From Saprospirales bacterium (GTDB taxonomy: Bacteria; Bacteroidota; Bacteroidia; Chitinophagales; Saprospiraceae): a stretch of 64,000 nt of DNA. The DNA lies in the NCBI GenBank assembly GCA_016711045.1, contig JADJTT010000003.1, positions 310,001 through 374,000 on the forward strand. The letters run 5' to 3'. Below are positions 28,557 through 40,692 of the stretch, piece by piece; the stretch's first letter is position 1; each line of letters begins with the position of its first letter. The notes under the pieces are model-generated. The model saw nothing but the letters and a program-made list of their open reading frames with translations, was not told where the DNA came from and did no database searches. The position numbers and the translations under genes were made by a program.

Positions 28557-28621
28557 GTGAAGAGTGAGGAGTGAAGGGTGAAGTGACACTCTTCACCCTT
28601 CACTCTTCACCCTTCACTCAC
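28557..28621. repeat. GTGAAGRGT word palindrome
   Basis: AGTGAAGGGTGAAG (28570-28583) is perfectly inverted at 28591-28604 with a 7-nt loop, within a longer run of GTGAAGAGT / ACTCTTCAC words. A similar element occurs before the tex gene (47764-47821). It sits between fecR and the TonB receptor gene. Confidence 0.75.
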
Positions 28622-28636
28622 TTCAAAATCCCAAAA

Positions 28637-31260
28637 ATGCGTAAAACCTTCTTCCTGGTTTTTATACTACTATCCGTCTACCCGGCCTTTTCCCAAACTA
28701 CCGATTCAAAGATCACGATACAACGGTCAAAAATCAGGGTGGAAGAGGTACTCAAGGAGATCACGCGCCAGAGCGGTATCCAGTTTTCCTACAACCCGCG
28801 TTCCATCGATACCAAACAGGAGATCTCTTTTCGCGTGCGCAAAGCCAGCGTGGAAGAAGCGCTGGATATGCTGGCTTCCAAAACGCCCATCGAATACACC
28901 CTCATCGAAAACCAGATCGTGCTTAACCGCAGGGCGGAGGTGGGGAAAATCGAGCCCAAAACACCAAAGGAACCGGAGTTTTACACCATCAGCGGGTTTG
29001 TCAATGACCAGTCCTCCGGAGAAAGCCTTATCGGCGCCACTGTCTTTGCAGAGGGCACCTCGGCCGGCACGAGCACCAATGGATTCGGATTTTACTCGCT
29101 GCGGCTGCCCAAAGGAAGCTATTCCCTGCAGTATGCCTATTTAGGATTTACCACAGAAAGGGCAGAAGTGCAGTTGGGGAAAAACGAAAAAAAGGATGTC
29201 GGCTTGCAGCTTATCCCCTTACAACTGCCGGATATCCTCGTGGAAATACCCATGAGCGACATCATGGATCGCAAACAGTTGGGCCGGCTGGAGCTCAAGC
29301 CCAAAGAGCTCGACGATATGCCTGAATTTGGCGGCGAGGCGGGGTTGATCAGAGGACTGCAAGCATTGCCGGGCGTGAAAACCCATAGCGATGGCTCCGC
29401 CTTCTTTTTCGTCAGAGGAGGGGAAAGAGACCAGAACATGATCATCATCGACGATGCGCCCATTTACAATCCGGCACACCTGTTCGGGTTCTACTCCCTG
29501 GTAATCCCCGATTTTACCCGGGATATCAAAATGTATAAAAATGATATCCCCGTCAACTTGGGCGACCGCCTTTCTTCCATCATCGATGTGCGGACCAAAG
29601 ACGGCAACCTGAACAAGTGGGAGTTTAGCGGGGCGCTCAATCCGCTGATCAACCGGTTTTCGTTGGAGGGGCCTTTGCGAAAGGAGAAAAGTTCGTTTTT
29701 CACCTCCATTCGCCGGTCCAATTTTCAGTGGTTGTACAAAACCCAGGTACCCGACCTCAATATGAATTTCGGGGATTTCAGTTTCAAATGGAATTACAAG
29801 ATCAACAACAATAACCGTTTGTTTTTCACCCTTCTCAACGGCCGGGATGCCCTTGCCAATACCGGCGCCTTTTCCGGCAGTGCAGCCGGGATCCAATGGA
29901 ACAACTTTGCCATGACCCTTCGCTTTAACCATATTTTCAGCCCCAAACTCTTTTCCAACTGGATCTTGTATACCGGCAACTATCAATACAAACTATCCGC
30001 CCCGGCAGATGTGTGGCATTCCGGCATTGCCAATTTGAGTTTGAAATCCGATTTCACCTACTACAACCGGCCCAACCTGACGACGAAATTTGGACTGGAA
30101 TTGCACGGCTATAATTTCAATCCGGGCAAAATTCTGACGGGCGATCTACTGCCTCTTTTCCCGTCCATCAGCCAGGATTATTCCAGGCAGATCGTCTGGT
30201 ACTATAATCTGGATTATCGCTTTACCGAAAAATGGCGGTTTAATGCCGGCGCCAGATGGACGCAATGGGCCAATCTCGGTCCGGCCCAATATTACACCTT
30301 CGATGAAAATTATGACTTGCAGGATACCATCTCCCCGGCCAAAGGGGTATACAAGAGCTATTGGCGGATCGACCCCCGCACCAGCCTCCAATACAGCCTC
30401 GACCGCACTTCCTCGCTAAAACTGAGCTATGGCCTTTACCACCAATACATCCAGCTCATCTCCAACTCCACCTCTCCTTTCAACTCGTTTGAAGTCTGGC
30501 TACCCAGCAGTCCAAACATCAAACCCCAAGGCGTCCACCAGGTAGCGTTGGGGTATGTAAAGTACTTCCCTAAACAGGGATTGGAATGCAGTGCGGAGGC
30601 ATATTATAAGAAAATGACCAACCAGATCGACTACGAGCCCCATGCCCATACCCTGCTGAATCCGCTGATCGAAGGAGAACTCCGTTTTGGGCAACTGCAA
30701 TCCTACGGGCTCGAACTCTACCTGAAAAAAGAACTGGGACGACTGGGCGGGTGGATCTCCTACACGTATTCCAGGGCCATTCGCCAGACCGATGCCATCA
30801 ACGGAGGCAGGGCCTATCCCGCTTTCCAGGACCGTCCCCACGACTTTTCCCTGATGCTCAACTACCGGATAACCCGGCGCACCTTGCTCTCCGCCTATTG
30901 GACTTCGTACACCGGCTCCACCTTCTCCTCCCCCACCGGATTTACACGTTCAATGACAATACCGTGCCGATCTACGGCGAAAAAAATAACGACCGCCTCC
31001 CTGACTATAAGCGGCTCGATTTGGCCATGAAATTTATTCTGAACCGAGACCCGGATAACCGCTACCAGCACAGCCTGACTTTTTCCGTCTACAATGCCTT
31101 GCTGCACCAAAATATAGTGGCCGTCAATTTTAATAAAGTGATCGGGAATAATGGAAGCCCAATCGTCGAGGCCAATCTGCTGGCCGAACGCGATCTGGTG
31201 ACGACCCAGGCGGATCTGATCCGATTTTTGCCGTCGTTGACGTATAAGTTTAAGCTATGA
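28637..31260 (+). CDS. TonB-dependent signal transducer (FecA-like), frameshifted near 30941
   Basis: From ATG 28637: signal peptide (FFLVFILLSVYPAFSQ), an STN domain (ITIQRSKIRVEEVLKEITRQ), a carboxypeptidase-regulatory-like beta domain (YTISGFVNDQSSGESLIG), a plug (LQALPGVKTHSDGSAFFFVR) and a barrel. The frame fails near 30941: after SSPTGF the original frame runs to a stop at 31030, while the next frame continues YTFNDNTVPIYGEKN to a proper barrel end (LPSLTYKFKL) at 31260. One extra T in the TTT at 30941-30943 restores it, so a sequence error or recent mutation is likely. The STN domain implies ligand signalling to FecR. The substrate is unknown. Confidence 0.85.
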
Positions 31261-31332
31261 AGTTAGCACCCCCCCCGGCCCCTCTCCCAAGGTGAAGTTT
31301 ATCCATAAGTTGGAGCAACCTCCAGGTTTCCA

Positions 31333-31507
31333 ACCCTCCCCCGACCCCTCCCTCAAACAGGGAGGGGAGCTCTTTGCACTGAAAGATCAACTGTTTCTTC
31401 ATTTCATTTACAATGGATTAGCAAAGGGGTTTCCTGAAAAGCATGCTCAAAAAGCTCCCCTCCCCTTTTTAAGGGAGGTCCCGATAGATGGGAAGGGGGG
31501 AGTAGAT
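31333..31507. repeat. Palindromic intergenic element related to 13791-14006
   Basis: CTCCCCCGACCCCTCCCTC ... GGGAGGGGAGCTCTTTGCACT on the left and GCTCAAAAAGCTCCCCTCCCC ... GGGAAGGGGGGAGT on the right share the core words and order with the element at 13816-13969. The inner spacer differs. It is probably the same class of miniature palindromic element. Confidence 0.65.
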
Positions 31508-31524
31508 TGTGGGCGGGGCGGCGC

Positions 31525-31556
31525 CCGGGGGGGGGCGGGGGGGGGGGTGGGGCGCA
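31525..31556. repeat. Poly-G tract
   Basis: A run of mostly G (31525-31556) with only a few interruptions lies in the gap between the receptor and the lipoprotein genes. It can form G-quadruplex structure, and it is also typical of low-quality sequence. Confidence 0.6.
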
Positions 31557-31595
31557 TTAAGTCCCAGGCTCGGAGTGGAAAACGGGGTTAAGCGG

Positions 31596-32391
31596 ATGCT
31601 GATCCTATTTTGCTTTTTTCCTGCTTCCAGGCTGCGAAGCCCCTACCGACTGGACCTTCCATCCGCTCGAAAATGGTGCACTCGTGGTCGAAGCGATCCT
31701 CACAGATGAGCTGAAAACCCAGGAGGTCTCCCTGTCTCTCAGCTACAACGACCTGAATGGACAGCCGGTTTCTGTCACGGGCGCTGAAGTACGCATAACA
31801 GGTGGCGGCGCGATCCTTGACTTTGCCGAGGCCTCCAGCCGGCCAGGCACCTATTTGAGCACCCAGGTATTTGCCGCCCAATTATTCACCAATTATACAT
31901 TGGAGATCAACTGGGAAGGCGAAACCTACGAAGCGGAGAACAGCATGGTGCAAGTCATTCCCTTTCAAAAATGGACGTTTAATAAAGTCGGCGCCACCGA
32001 TAGCTTGCGGACCATCGCCTCGGTTCCGTCCCTGTACTCTCCCCACGAGCAGGCCATGTATGAGGTAGACATCGATTGGAGGCATCTGGCCGGTTCCGAT
32101 TCCGCTCGGGCCAAAGTCTTCTACTACACCTTTAATACGGTAGACGTCAACGAGCTTTTCCGACCGCCTCAGGAGACGGTGGTCTTTCCCAAGGGCAGCA
32201 TTGTTATCGTCAAAAAACACAGCCTCAACCCGGCCTTTGCCGCCTATTGCCGTGCCCTCCTGATGGAAACCGAATGGCAGGGTGGCGTCTTCGATGAAGC
32301 CAGCAGCAGCTTGCCGACGAATGTCAGCAATGGCGGGGTGGGTTTCTTTGGAGTGTGTGCGGTGGTGAGCGATACAATTATTGTTAATTGA
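31596..32391 (+). CDS. DUF4249-type lipoprotein, frameshift in the signal peptide
   Basis: The main frame (to 32391, about 255 residues) starts in the lipobox LLPGC and continues EAPTDWTFHPLENGALVVEA and VTGAEVRITGG, typical of DUF4249 lipoproteins paired with TonB receptors. No start exists in this frame. An ATG at 31596 opens MLILFCFF in another frame; removing one T from the T6 run at 31614-31619 joins it to LLPGC and yields an ideal lipoprotein signal. Without that, only an internal GTG at 31684 is left. It is the last gene of the sigma/FecR/receptor cassette and probably works with the receptor in outer-membrane uptake. Confidence 0.75.
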
Positions 32392-32519
32392 AAGCGCGCG
32401 GCAAAGCGCGCGCTTTCAATTTTTTTTATTTTTCACTAAGGGTATCCCCCTCCCCCGGTGTATTAAAGGTGAATTCGGAACGCTCCGAGCACCATTTTTC
32501 ACCAAAAAGATTGAAAGCA

Positions 32520-33353
32520 ATGAAAAAGTTAAGTTTTGTAATCGCCCTTGCATTCGCCGTTTCCATCCTGTTACCCTCTTGCCAGAAAGAATCCCTGGTT
32601 GATCCCAACGATCCGTATGCAGGGAAGGCGGCGCCCCAATTGCCCGATGCGAAGACCTTCGTGATGCCCATGGATAAGGACTTCGACGAATTCAACGACC
32701 CCAATCCGGATCAGCGTACCATCACCAACTGGGGGCATTCCGCGGCCAACATCCTGGTTTGGAATACCATCCTGACTGCAAATCTGGCCGTGCCTGTATT
32801 GGCCTTTTACGAATCATTCAACCACCAGGCCGTATACCAAGGCTATGGAGTCTGGCTGTGGGAATACACCGTTTCGGATAACGGCGCTACGTACCACGCG
32901 AAATTGTACGGCGAGTTATTGGTTTCCGACGAAGTAAAATGGGACATGTACGTCTCCAAAGTCGGCGGCTTCCAGGACGTGCATTGGTATACCGGCATCG
33001 TGGCCTGGGATCAGTCGCACGCCACGTGGACCCTCAACTACAACCCCAACAACCCCGCGCCTTTCATCCACATCGACTACCAGGCCGATAATGGAAGTGG
33101 CATTCCCGCGATCCGGTACACCAACGTCATCCCGGGTAACGTAGGCAACGGCGGCTACATCGAATACCGCGAAGGCGCCTACAACGGCGGCGAATTTGAC
33201 CGCGCCTACGATGTGTTCAAGATCGAACTCGACAACTTGCTCGAGATCAACTGGAACAGCCTCGACCACCACGGCCGCGTAAAGGACATGGAAAAATTCG
33301 GAGACGACCTGTGGCACTGCTGGGATACCAATTTGCAGGATACCCAGTGCTAA
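32520..33353 (+). CDS. Lipoprotein of unknown function
   Basis: The ATG at 32520 gives a lipoprotein signal (LAFAVSILLPSC, lipidated Cys21); the upstream in-frame extension lacks any signal. The 277-residue product is rich in Trp, Tyr and Asn, with YGVWLWEYTVSDNGATYHAK and WYTGIVAWDQSHATW, pointing to an all-beta fold. A C-terminal Cys pair lies near HCWDTNLQDTQC. I do not recognise the family. It lies after the sigma/receptor cassette and is closed by a strong terminator (33375-33407), so it may be the last gene of that unit or a separate one. Confidence 0.7.
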   Translation: MKKLSFVIALAFAVSILLPSCQKESLVDPNDPYAGKAAPQLPDAKTFVMPMDKDFDEFNDPNPDQRTITNWGHSAANILVWNTILTANLAVPVLAFYESFNHQAVYQGYGVWLWEYTVSDNGATYHAKLYGELLVSDEVKWDMYVSKVGGFQDVHWYTGIVAWDQSHATWTLNYNPNNPAPFIHIDYQADNGSGIPAIRYTNVIPGNVGNGGYIEYREGAYNGGEFDRAYDVFKIELDNLLEINWNSLDHHGRVKDMEKFGDDLWHCWDTNLQDTQC

Positions 33354-33374
33354 AATAAATCAAAAAAGAGAGAG

Positions 33375-33407
33375 AGCCCTGCAGCGGTATGTTGCAGGGC
33401 TTTTTTT
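33375..33407 (+). terminator. Rho-independent terminator
   Basis: A 9-bp GC-rich stem (AGCCCTGCA 33375-33383 with TGCAGGGCT 33393-33401), a 9-nt loop and a run of seven T follow the lipoprotein stop by about 20 bp. Confidence 0.9.
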
Positions 33408-33518
33408 GTCTTGAACAGGATTTTTAGGATTTATCTGATTTGTAGGATTTTTGAAGGGGCGGGAACTCCAGGTCAAGACTTTCGGTTTCTTTTACCGAAC
33501 ACCTAAAACCCTAATTTT

Positions 33519-34127
33519 ATGAAATGGTTACCTGCCACCCTATTCCAGGACCCACAGAAAGCGGAAAAGGAAAAGATCAGCGCGCTCTTTGAAAAATACA
33601 ACGAAGCCCTGCTCCAGGATAATGGAGAAGAGGCTGTCAATTACGTCGACAGCCGGACGCTGAAGTACTACTCCGAGGCGCTTGAGAAAGTCATCCACGC
33701 CGACCGGGCCGCCATCGAGGCTATGAGCTTTTTGGACAAACTGATGGTGCTCATCATCCGGCACAAGGCCACCCGGGAGGAGATCCTATCCTTTACTGGT
33801 CGGTCTCTTTTTGTATACGCAGTAGATGAAGGGATGGCGGGAAAGAACAGCATTCCCAACAACTCGCTTGGCAGAATCAAGGTTGTCGGTGATTTCGCGA
33901 ATGCCCGGGCTCTTTCCCGGGGCCGGAGAACGCCCGTACACTATCATTTTTACAAGGAAGACGGCGAATGGAAGATCGACCTGACCTCTGTGTTCCCCGT
34001 TTCCGGCCTTGCCTTTAAGAAACTGGTTGAGAAAAGCGGACAGGAGGAAAATGCGTTCCTGTTCATGCTGCTGGAGATGGTTACGGGGAAGAAGCCGGGG
34101 GAAGAAATCTGGGAAAAAATAGCCTGA
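33519..34127 (+). CDS. Hypothetical protein, possible NTF2-like fold
   Basis: The 202-residue protein has no signal peptide. It begins with a helix (KISALFEKYNEALLQDNGEEAVNYVD), then has a body with VYAVDEGMAG and VHYHFYKEDGEWKIDLTSVFP. The helix/cone layout with the HFYKEDGEWKID strand resembles NTF2-like or SnoaL-like proteins, but the family is uncertain. Upstream it has its own promoter space after a terminator. Its stop codon lies inside the start of a 106-bp interspersed repeat (34126-34231). Confidence 0.6.
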   Translation: MKWLPATLFQDPQKAEKEKISALFEKYNEALLQDNGEEAVNYVDSRTLKYYSEALEKVIHADRAAIEAMSFLDKLMVLIIRHKATREEILSFTGRSLFVYAVDEGMAGKNSIPNNSLGRIKVVGDFANARALSRGRRTPVHYHFYKEDGEWKIDLTSVFPVSGLAFKKLVEKSGQEENAFLFMLLEMVTGKKPGEEIWEKIA

Positions 34128-34231
34128 ATCAGGGGATACTATCTCTGTTTGGGGATAAATAAAGTTATACTGACAAAAAACACTCGAGAGCCTGTTGTAG
34201 TGCCGAAGTCCCCTTCGGCACCATTGAGCTA
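34126..34231. repeat. 106-bp interspersed repeat, copy A
   Basis: This block is the same length and largely the same sequence as 40461-40566. Shared parts are GAATCAGGGGA, GGGGATAAATAAAGTTAT, a GTGCCGAAG / CTTCGGCAC hairpin and CCATTGAGCTA at the end. It overlaps the stop of the preceding gene. The rest of the gap to 34357 shows nothing else. Confidence 0.8.
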
Positions 34232-34357
34232 TAGTCAAAGAAAAGTGGTTTGCTTGTCAGCAACAATTGAATTAACTTGTTGACTATCTTGAAACAGCAC
34301 ATTCCAGAGTAAGCAAAATTATTCGCTAAAGCATTGCCGTCCTCAAAATTTAGCCAG

Positions 34358-35505
34358 ATGAGAATCTTGAATTTCTGGAAAATTCCGATCAGGATCTATC
34401 CCTTGATCTCCATCGTTGGTTTATTTGCATTTGTAGATGGTTTCGCAACTAGTGCGCTTTGCACCCTGACCTGCCCCAATAATATCATCACAGAAAATGA
34501 TCCCGGGATTTGCGGTGCCTATGTGGACTACACCATTGAACTGGGTGACTGTAGCTCCTACACGATGAGCCCGGACCTTCCTTCCGGCAGCCTGTTTCCC
34601 CTTGGGACGACCATTCTCACGGCAACCTCCGATGTGGGGACGAGCTGCTCCTTCTATGTTTTTGTACATGATGCAGAGATGCCTACGGCAAAATGTAAGG
34701 AGGATCTGATTGTGGAGATTGGACCACCTTTTTGGGAGAAAGTGGTAGCTATTGAGTTAGATGATGGATCATTCGATAATTGTGGGTTTATTGAGCATTA
34801 CAGTTTTTCTTCGGATATAGCAGATACCACCGTTTTTTATACTTGCGACTGCGATGATCTGGGCCAACATTTCGTAGAACTTGGGTAACGGATATTTATG
34901 GGAATCAGGATTTCTGTGAAACCTTCATCCTGGTGCAGGACAACTACAGTTTTTGTGATGCTTCGGGAATCTCCTTCGGTGGCCTAATTGCTACCGAAGA
35001 AGGAGAGGGACTGGAAGGCGTCCAGGTTGATTGGGATTGGGGTATTGGGTTTTCTTTTCCTCAATTTACGGATGCTACAGGAAATTATTACTTCAGCTGT
35101 CTTACTGAATCACCCCCCTATACCTTTACTCCACACCTGGATACCCTTCCTGCAAATGGAGTAACAACCTTGGATCTCGCTTTCATTAGCCGTCACATCC
35201 TGGGGCTTCAGCTACTGGACAGCCCGTATAAACTAATCGCTGCTGATGTAGACAGGTCGAACAGCATCACCACCCTTGATATGTTGGAGATTCGCAAAGT
35301 GATTCTGGGGATCAAACAGGGCTTTCCAAACAATACGTCCTGGCGCTTTGTCGATAAGAATTATGTGTTTCCAGAGCCAATGAACCCCTTCAGTGAGCCC
35401 TTCCCTGAAGCAATCGAAGTCATTAATCCCTACAATGGAGGATTGGATAAAGACTTTGTAGCAGTGAAAGTGGGGGATGTAAATGGGAGTGCTGCGGTAA
35501 ACTGA
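34358..35505 (+). CDS. Secreted HYR-domain and dockerin-like exoprotein, frameshifted near 34880
   Basis: From ATG 34358: signal segment (IYPLISIVGLFAFVDGFA), then an HYR-type domain (CPNNIITENDPGICGAYVDY ... FPLGTTILTATSDVG). The frame meets a stop at 34888 after FVEL. In the next frame the expected sequence continues as WVTDIYGNQDFCETFILVQ if one T is added at 34880-34881. After that come a beta domain and a dockerin-like pair of calcium motifs (LDLAFISRHILG, ADVDRSNSITTLDMLEIRK). The total is about 382 residues. No T9SS tail is seen. As the break lies in a TT run, a sequence error is likely. Confidence 0.7.
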
Positions 35506-35646
35506 GTGATTAGGATTTAAAGAAGCGATAGACGAAACATACACGATCAGCCATAAAAAGCCTTATTCGAGAAGCTCTTTCAATGCCCCCAGCATAGATT
35601 TGGAACTTTCCTTCAAATAAAAATGTATAGGAATGAATTAATGTAC

Positions 35647-35654
35647 TATATTTG
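35647..35654 (+). promoter_or_regulatory. -7 promoter box before the tRNA-like array
   Basis: TATATTTG matches TAnnTTTG exactly, 37 bp upstream of the first tRNA-like unit. A transcript would start near 35661 and cover both tRNA-like units and tRNA-Pro. No clear -33 box. Confidence 0.45.
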
Positions 35655-35690
35655 CGACTCTTTTAGAGAATGCTTCCATTTGGGAAGCGA

Positions 35691-35767
35691 CGGGGTATAG
35701 CGCAGTCCGGTTAGCGCATCCCGATCTCAGATCGGGAGGGCCGCAAAACGGAAGGCTTAAAAAGAAA
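35691..35767 (+). pseudogene. tRNA-like unit 1 (truncated tRNA-Pro copy)
   Basis: The first 55 bases match tRNA-Pro(TGG) for the acceptor 5' strand (CGGGGTA), the D arm and the variable region. The anticodon arm, however, is a near-perfect palindrome (CCCGATCTCAGATCGGG). The T arm and acceptor 3' strand are missing and replaced by AAACGGAAGGCTT. As a tRNA it would present anticodon TCA with C at position 33, so it is not a normal tRNA. Confidence 0.7.
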
Positions 35768-35845
35768 CGGGGTATAGCGCAGTCCGGTTAGCGCATCCCG
35801 ATCTCAGATCGGGAGGGCCGCAAAACGGAAGGCTTTATTTTGATA
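35768..35845 (+). pseudogene. tRNA-like unit 2 (truncated tRNA-Pro copy)
   Basis: This is an identical tandem copy of the unit at 35691, with 77-bp spacing. The two differ only in the 3' tail after AAGGCTT. The same palindromic anticodon arm is present and the T arm is again missing. Confidence 0.7.
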
Positions 35846-35920
35846 CGGGGTATAGCGCAGTCCGGTTAGCGCACCTGCTTTGGGAGCAGGGGGCCGCAGG
35901 TTCGAATCCTGCTACCCCGA
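35846..35920 (+). tRNA. tRNA-Pro (anticodon TGG)
   Basis: The full cloverleaf is visible: acceptor CGGGGTA/TACCCCG, D stem GCGC/GCGC, anticodon arm CCTGC-TTTGGGA-GCAGG, variable GGGCC and T arm GCAGG-TTCGAAT-CCTGC, with discriminator A. CCA is not encoded. The anticodon is TGG. It directly follows two tandem tRNA-like units and precedes a GIY-YIG gene. Confidence 0.95.
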
Positions 35921-35921
35921 C
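35891..35921. repeat. 31-bp direct repeat, left copy (tRNA-Pro 3' end)
   Basis: Bases from the variable loop through the acceptor 3' end of tRNA-Pro (GGGCCGCAGGTTCGAATCCT onward) recur exactly at 36276-36306. The pair flanks the GIY-YIG gene like left and right attachment sites. Confidence 0.8.
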
Positions 35922-35985
35922 GATTAAACCCACAAGGCTTTGCAGTTACAACAACTGTGAAGCCTTTTTTTTATCCAAAACTCTC

Positions 35986-36243
35986 ATGTTTCACACCTAC
36001 ATTATCCAATCGCAAACGAGTGGAAGTTTCTACATAGGGCAAACCAATAACCTGGATGAGCGTCTCAGAAGGCACAATGGTAACCGAAACAAAGCAACGA
36101 AAGGTAAGGGTCCCTGGAAGCTTGTCTATTCAAAAGCTTTTGGTATCAGGTCGGAGGCCGTGATACTCGAAAGGAGACTTAAGAGTTTTAAAAACAAGGA
36201 TTTTCTAAAAAAATGGGTAGAAGAGAACGGGGGTATCGTGTAG
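35986..36243 (+). CDS. GIY-YIG superfamily nuclease, small single-domain
   Basis: The 85-residue protein has the GIY-YIG core: YIIQSQTSGSFYIGQT (the two motifs), the catalytic-type arginine in LDERLRRHN and the Glu in SEAVILERRLK, with a Lys-rich end. It is a single domain of the short YhbQ-like type, which cuts DNA or acts in repair in known cases. The gene lies between tRNA-Pro and a tRNA-like unit. Its last codons and stop (36229-36243) form the 5' part of that tRNA-like unit, and a 31-bp direct repeat flanks it. This resembles a small homing or integrating unit at a tRNA gene, though no integrase is present. Confidence 0.88.
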   Translation: MFHTYIIQSQTSGSFYIGQTNNLDERLRRHNGNRNKATKGKGPWKLVYSKAFGIRSEAVILERRLKSFKNKDFLKKWVEENGGIV

Positions 36244-36305
36244 TCCGGCTAGCGCATCCCGATCTCTGATCGGGAGGGCCGCAGGTTCGAATCCTGCTAC
36301 CCCGA
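36228..36305 (+). pseudogene. tRNA-like unit 3, with complete T arm
   Basis: This segment matches tRNA-Pro in D arm, T arm and acceptor 3' strand, but has an extra G in the 5' acceptor strand. Its anticodon arm is the palindromic CCCGATCTCTGATCGGG. The nominal anticodon would be TCT with C33, unlike a working tRNA. It overlaps the end of the GIY-YIG frame. A tRNA finder might still call it as Arg or undetermined. Confidence 0.6.
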
Positions 36306-36306
36306 C
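36276..36306. repeat. 31-bp direct repeat, right copy
   Basis: An exact copy of 35891-35921, 385 bp downstream, at the 3' half of tRNA-like unit 3. Confidence 0.8.
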
Positions 36307-36321
36307 TTGGACCGACGTAGC

Positions 36322-39438
<3,117 letters not shown>

Positions 39439-39499
39439 AGGCCAGATATGCGTGTGCCCGCCTCTGCGATTGCGAAGGCGGGCACACATAAAACGTTGG

Positions 39500-39588
39500 C
39501 GGTGAGAGCGGGATTCGAACCCGCGGTACCAGTTTCCCAGTACGACAGTTTAGCAAACTGTTGGTTTCAGCCACTCACCCATCTCACC
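39500..39588 (-). tRNA. tRNA-Ser (anticodon GCT)
   Basis: On the minus strand: acceptor GGTGAGA/TCTCACC, discriminator G, anticodon arm CAGTT-TGCTAAA-CTG type with GCT anticodon, a long variable arm (GTACTGGGAAACTGGTAC) typical of class II tRNA-Ser, and T arm GCGGG-TTCGAAT-CCCGC. CCA is not encoded. It precedes the tri-domain gene in the same direction. Confidence 0.95.
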
Positions 39589-39710
39589 GGTTAGCTGAAG
39601 CTTTTTCAATTGGGCTGACAAAATTAGGAATCCTGTTCTGTATATGCAAGCCCTTCCAGGAAAAAACTGAAATATGTCACTTCCGGTTCCGAAGAGAGCT
39701 TAGTTTTTAG

Positions 39711-39728
39711 TCCCGATAACCATCGGGA
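39711..39728. repeat. CCCGAT...ATCGGG palindrome, copy 1
   Basis: TCCCGAT-aacc-ATCGGGA. The same palindrome occurs at 40778-40797 and 41133-41150, and its arms match the anticodon arm of the tRNA-like units. It is flanked by TTTTTAGT words that are themselves inverted (39702-39775). Confidence 0.7.
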
Positions 39729-39752
39729 TTAATTTTTAGTTTTTAGTTGGCC

Positions 39753-40319
39753 CTAACTGAAAACTAAAAACTCAACATTAAACACTCCCTTAACCGCTTT
39801 CCCTTTCTCAAAAACCTGCACCTGGGCATACCCTTGAGGGCCCGGCTCTCTATACACCTCCACCTGTTCTTTTTCCAGATCTACGATCCACGTTTCGGGG
39901 ATACCTGCTTTGGCGTATAGAGGGAGTTTTATTGTCCGGTCTTTGGCCAGCGAGGTGTCGGATACTTCGATGAGGAAGAGGATTTCCTCTGGAGTGGCAT
40001 GAGATTCTGTATAATCATCCGGGCGTGGTTTCAGCACAGCCACATCAGGTTCGGGCTCTGAGAATTCATCCAGATTAATGGGGTTCTGAATACTGACTGG
40101 GGCCTGATGGCGCAAATTCACAAAGTCAGAGCCATCGTTAACCAGAGAATCATGCCGGAGGTTTACTTTGACAGGCGTCATTTCCACAATTTACCCATCC
40201 AAGAATTCCACCCTTGCCTCCCAATCCAAAATACCAACCTCGGCCAGCCGGTAATAATCCACCACGGAAAAGCGGTAATGCGTCATTACCGGCGTTTGTT
40301 CGAGTGTTTGCGTCGGCAT
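39753..40319 (-). pseudogene. Uma2-family nuclease, interrupted by a stop codon
   Basis: An ATG at 40317-40319 opens PTQTLEQTPVMTHYRFSVVDYYRLAEVGILDWEARVEFLDG-type sequence of the Uma2 (DUF820) family, but a TAA at 40191-40193 follows, where family members have Glu or Lys. The same frame continues IVEMTPV, then SIQNPINLDEFSEPEPDVAV, ILFLIEVSDTSLAKDR and AGIPETWIVDL, which match the family core (PD-(D/E)xK nuclease, with D/E/K residues in EPEPD and EVSD). A variant middle segment (LRHDSLVNDGSDFVNLRH) suggests decay. The downstream part could still start at a GTG (40185-40187). Uma2 genes are abundant in Bacteroidota and often degenerate. Confidence 0.7.
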
Positions 40320-40460
40320 ATTGAAATTTTTGAGGAGAGAAGATATGGAAAAATGGTGTGTGAAGCAAGTCCTGCAGTATGGGGATCTTTCCAATCAGGC
40401 AAATCAAAATAATCACAAAAATCACAGTTCAGACAATATCACGCCGCCAGGAAATTATCA

Positions 40461-40566
40461 GAATCAGGGGAGGCTATCCCCATGTGGGGATAAATAAAGT
40501 TATGCTGACAGAAAACACTCAAGAACCTGTTGTAGTGCCGAAGTCCCCTTCGGCACCATTGAGCTA
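40461..40566. repeat. 106-bp interspersed repeat, copy B
   Basis: Same length and mostly the same sequence as 34126-34231, including GGGGATAAATAAAGTTAT and the GTGCCGAAG/CTTCGGCAC hairpin. It differs near the 5' end (GGCTATCCCCATG instead of TACTATCTCTGTT). Confidence 0.8.
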
Positions 40567-40633
40567 AATGTCCCGATGTTACGAAATGGGTCGAATCGAT
40601 AATTGGGACATCCCTGTTTTTTCTGAAGGCTGG

Positions 40634-40655
40634 GTGTCGAAGAGGACTTCGACAC
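40634..40655. repeat. GTGTCGAAG hairpin
   Basis: GTGTCGAAG (40634-40642) pairs with CTTCGACAC (40647-40655) over a 4-nt loop. It resembles the GTGCCGAAG hairpin of the 106-bp repeat. No T-tract follows. Confidence 0.6.
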
Positions 40656-40692
40656 TACATTTTGAAAGAAATCTGTCATGGGTAGGATTCAC

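Noticed and set aside
35691..35845. Selenocysteine or suppressor tRNA, from the nominal TCA anticodon
   Set aside because: Position 33 is C, the T arm is missing and the anticodon arm is an extended palindrome. It is more likely a tRNA-derived pseudo-unit.
40107..40567. Short frames (101 and 62 residues) in the repeat-rich stretch
   Set aside because: They cross the Uma2 remnant and the 106-bp repeat and have no domain or signal support.
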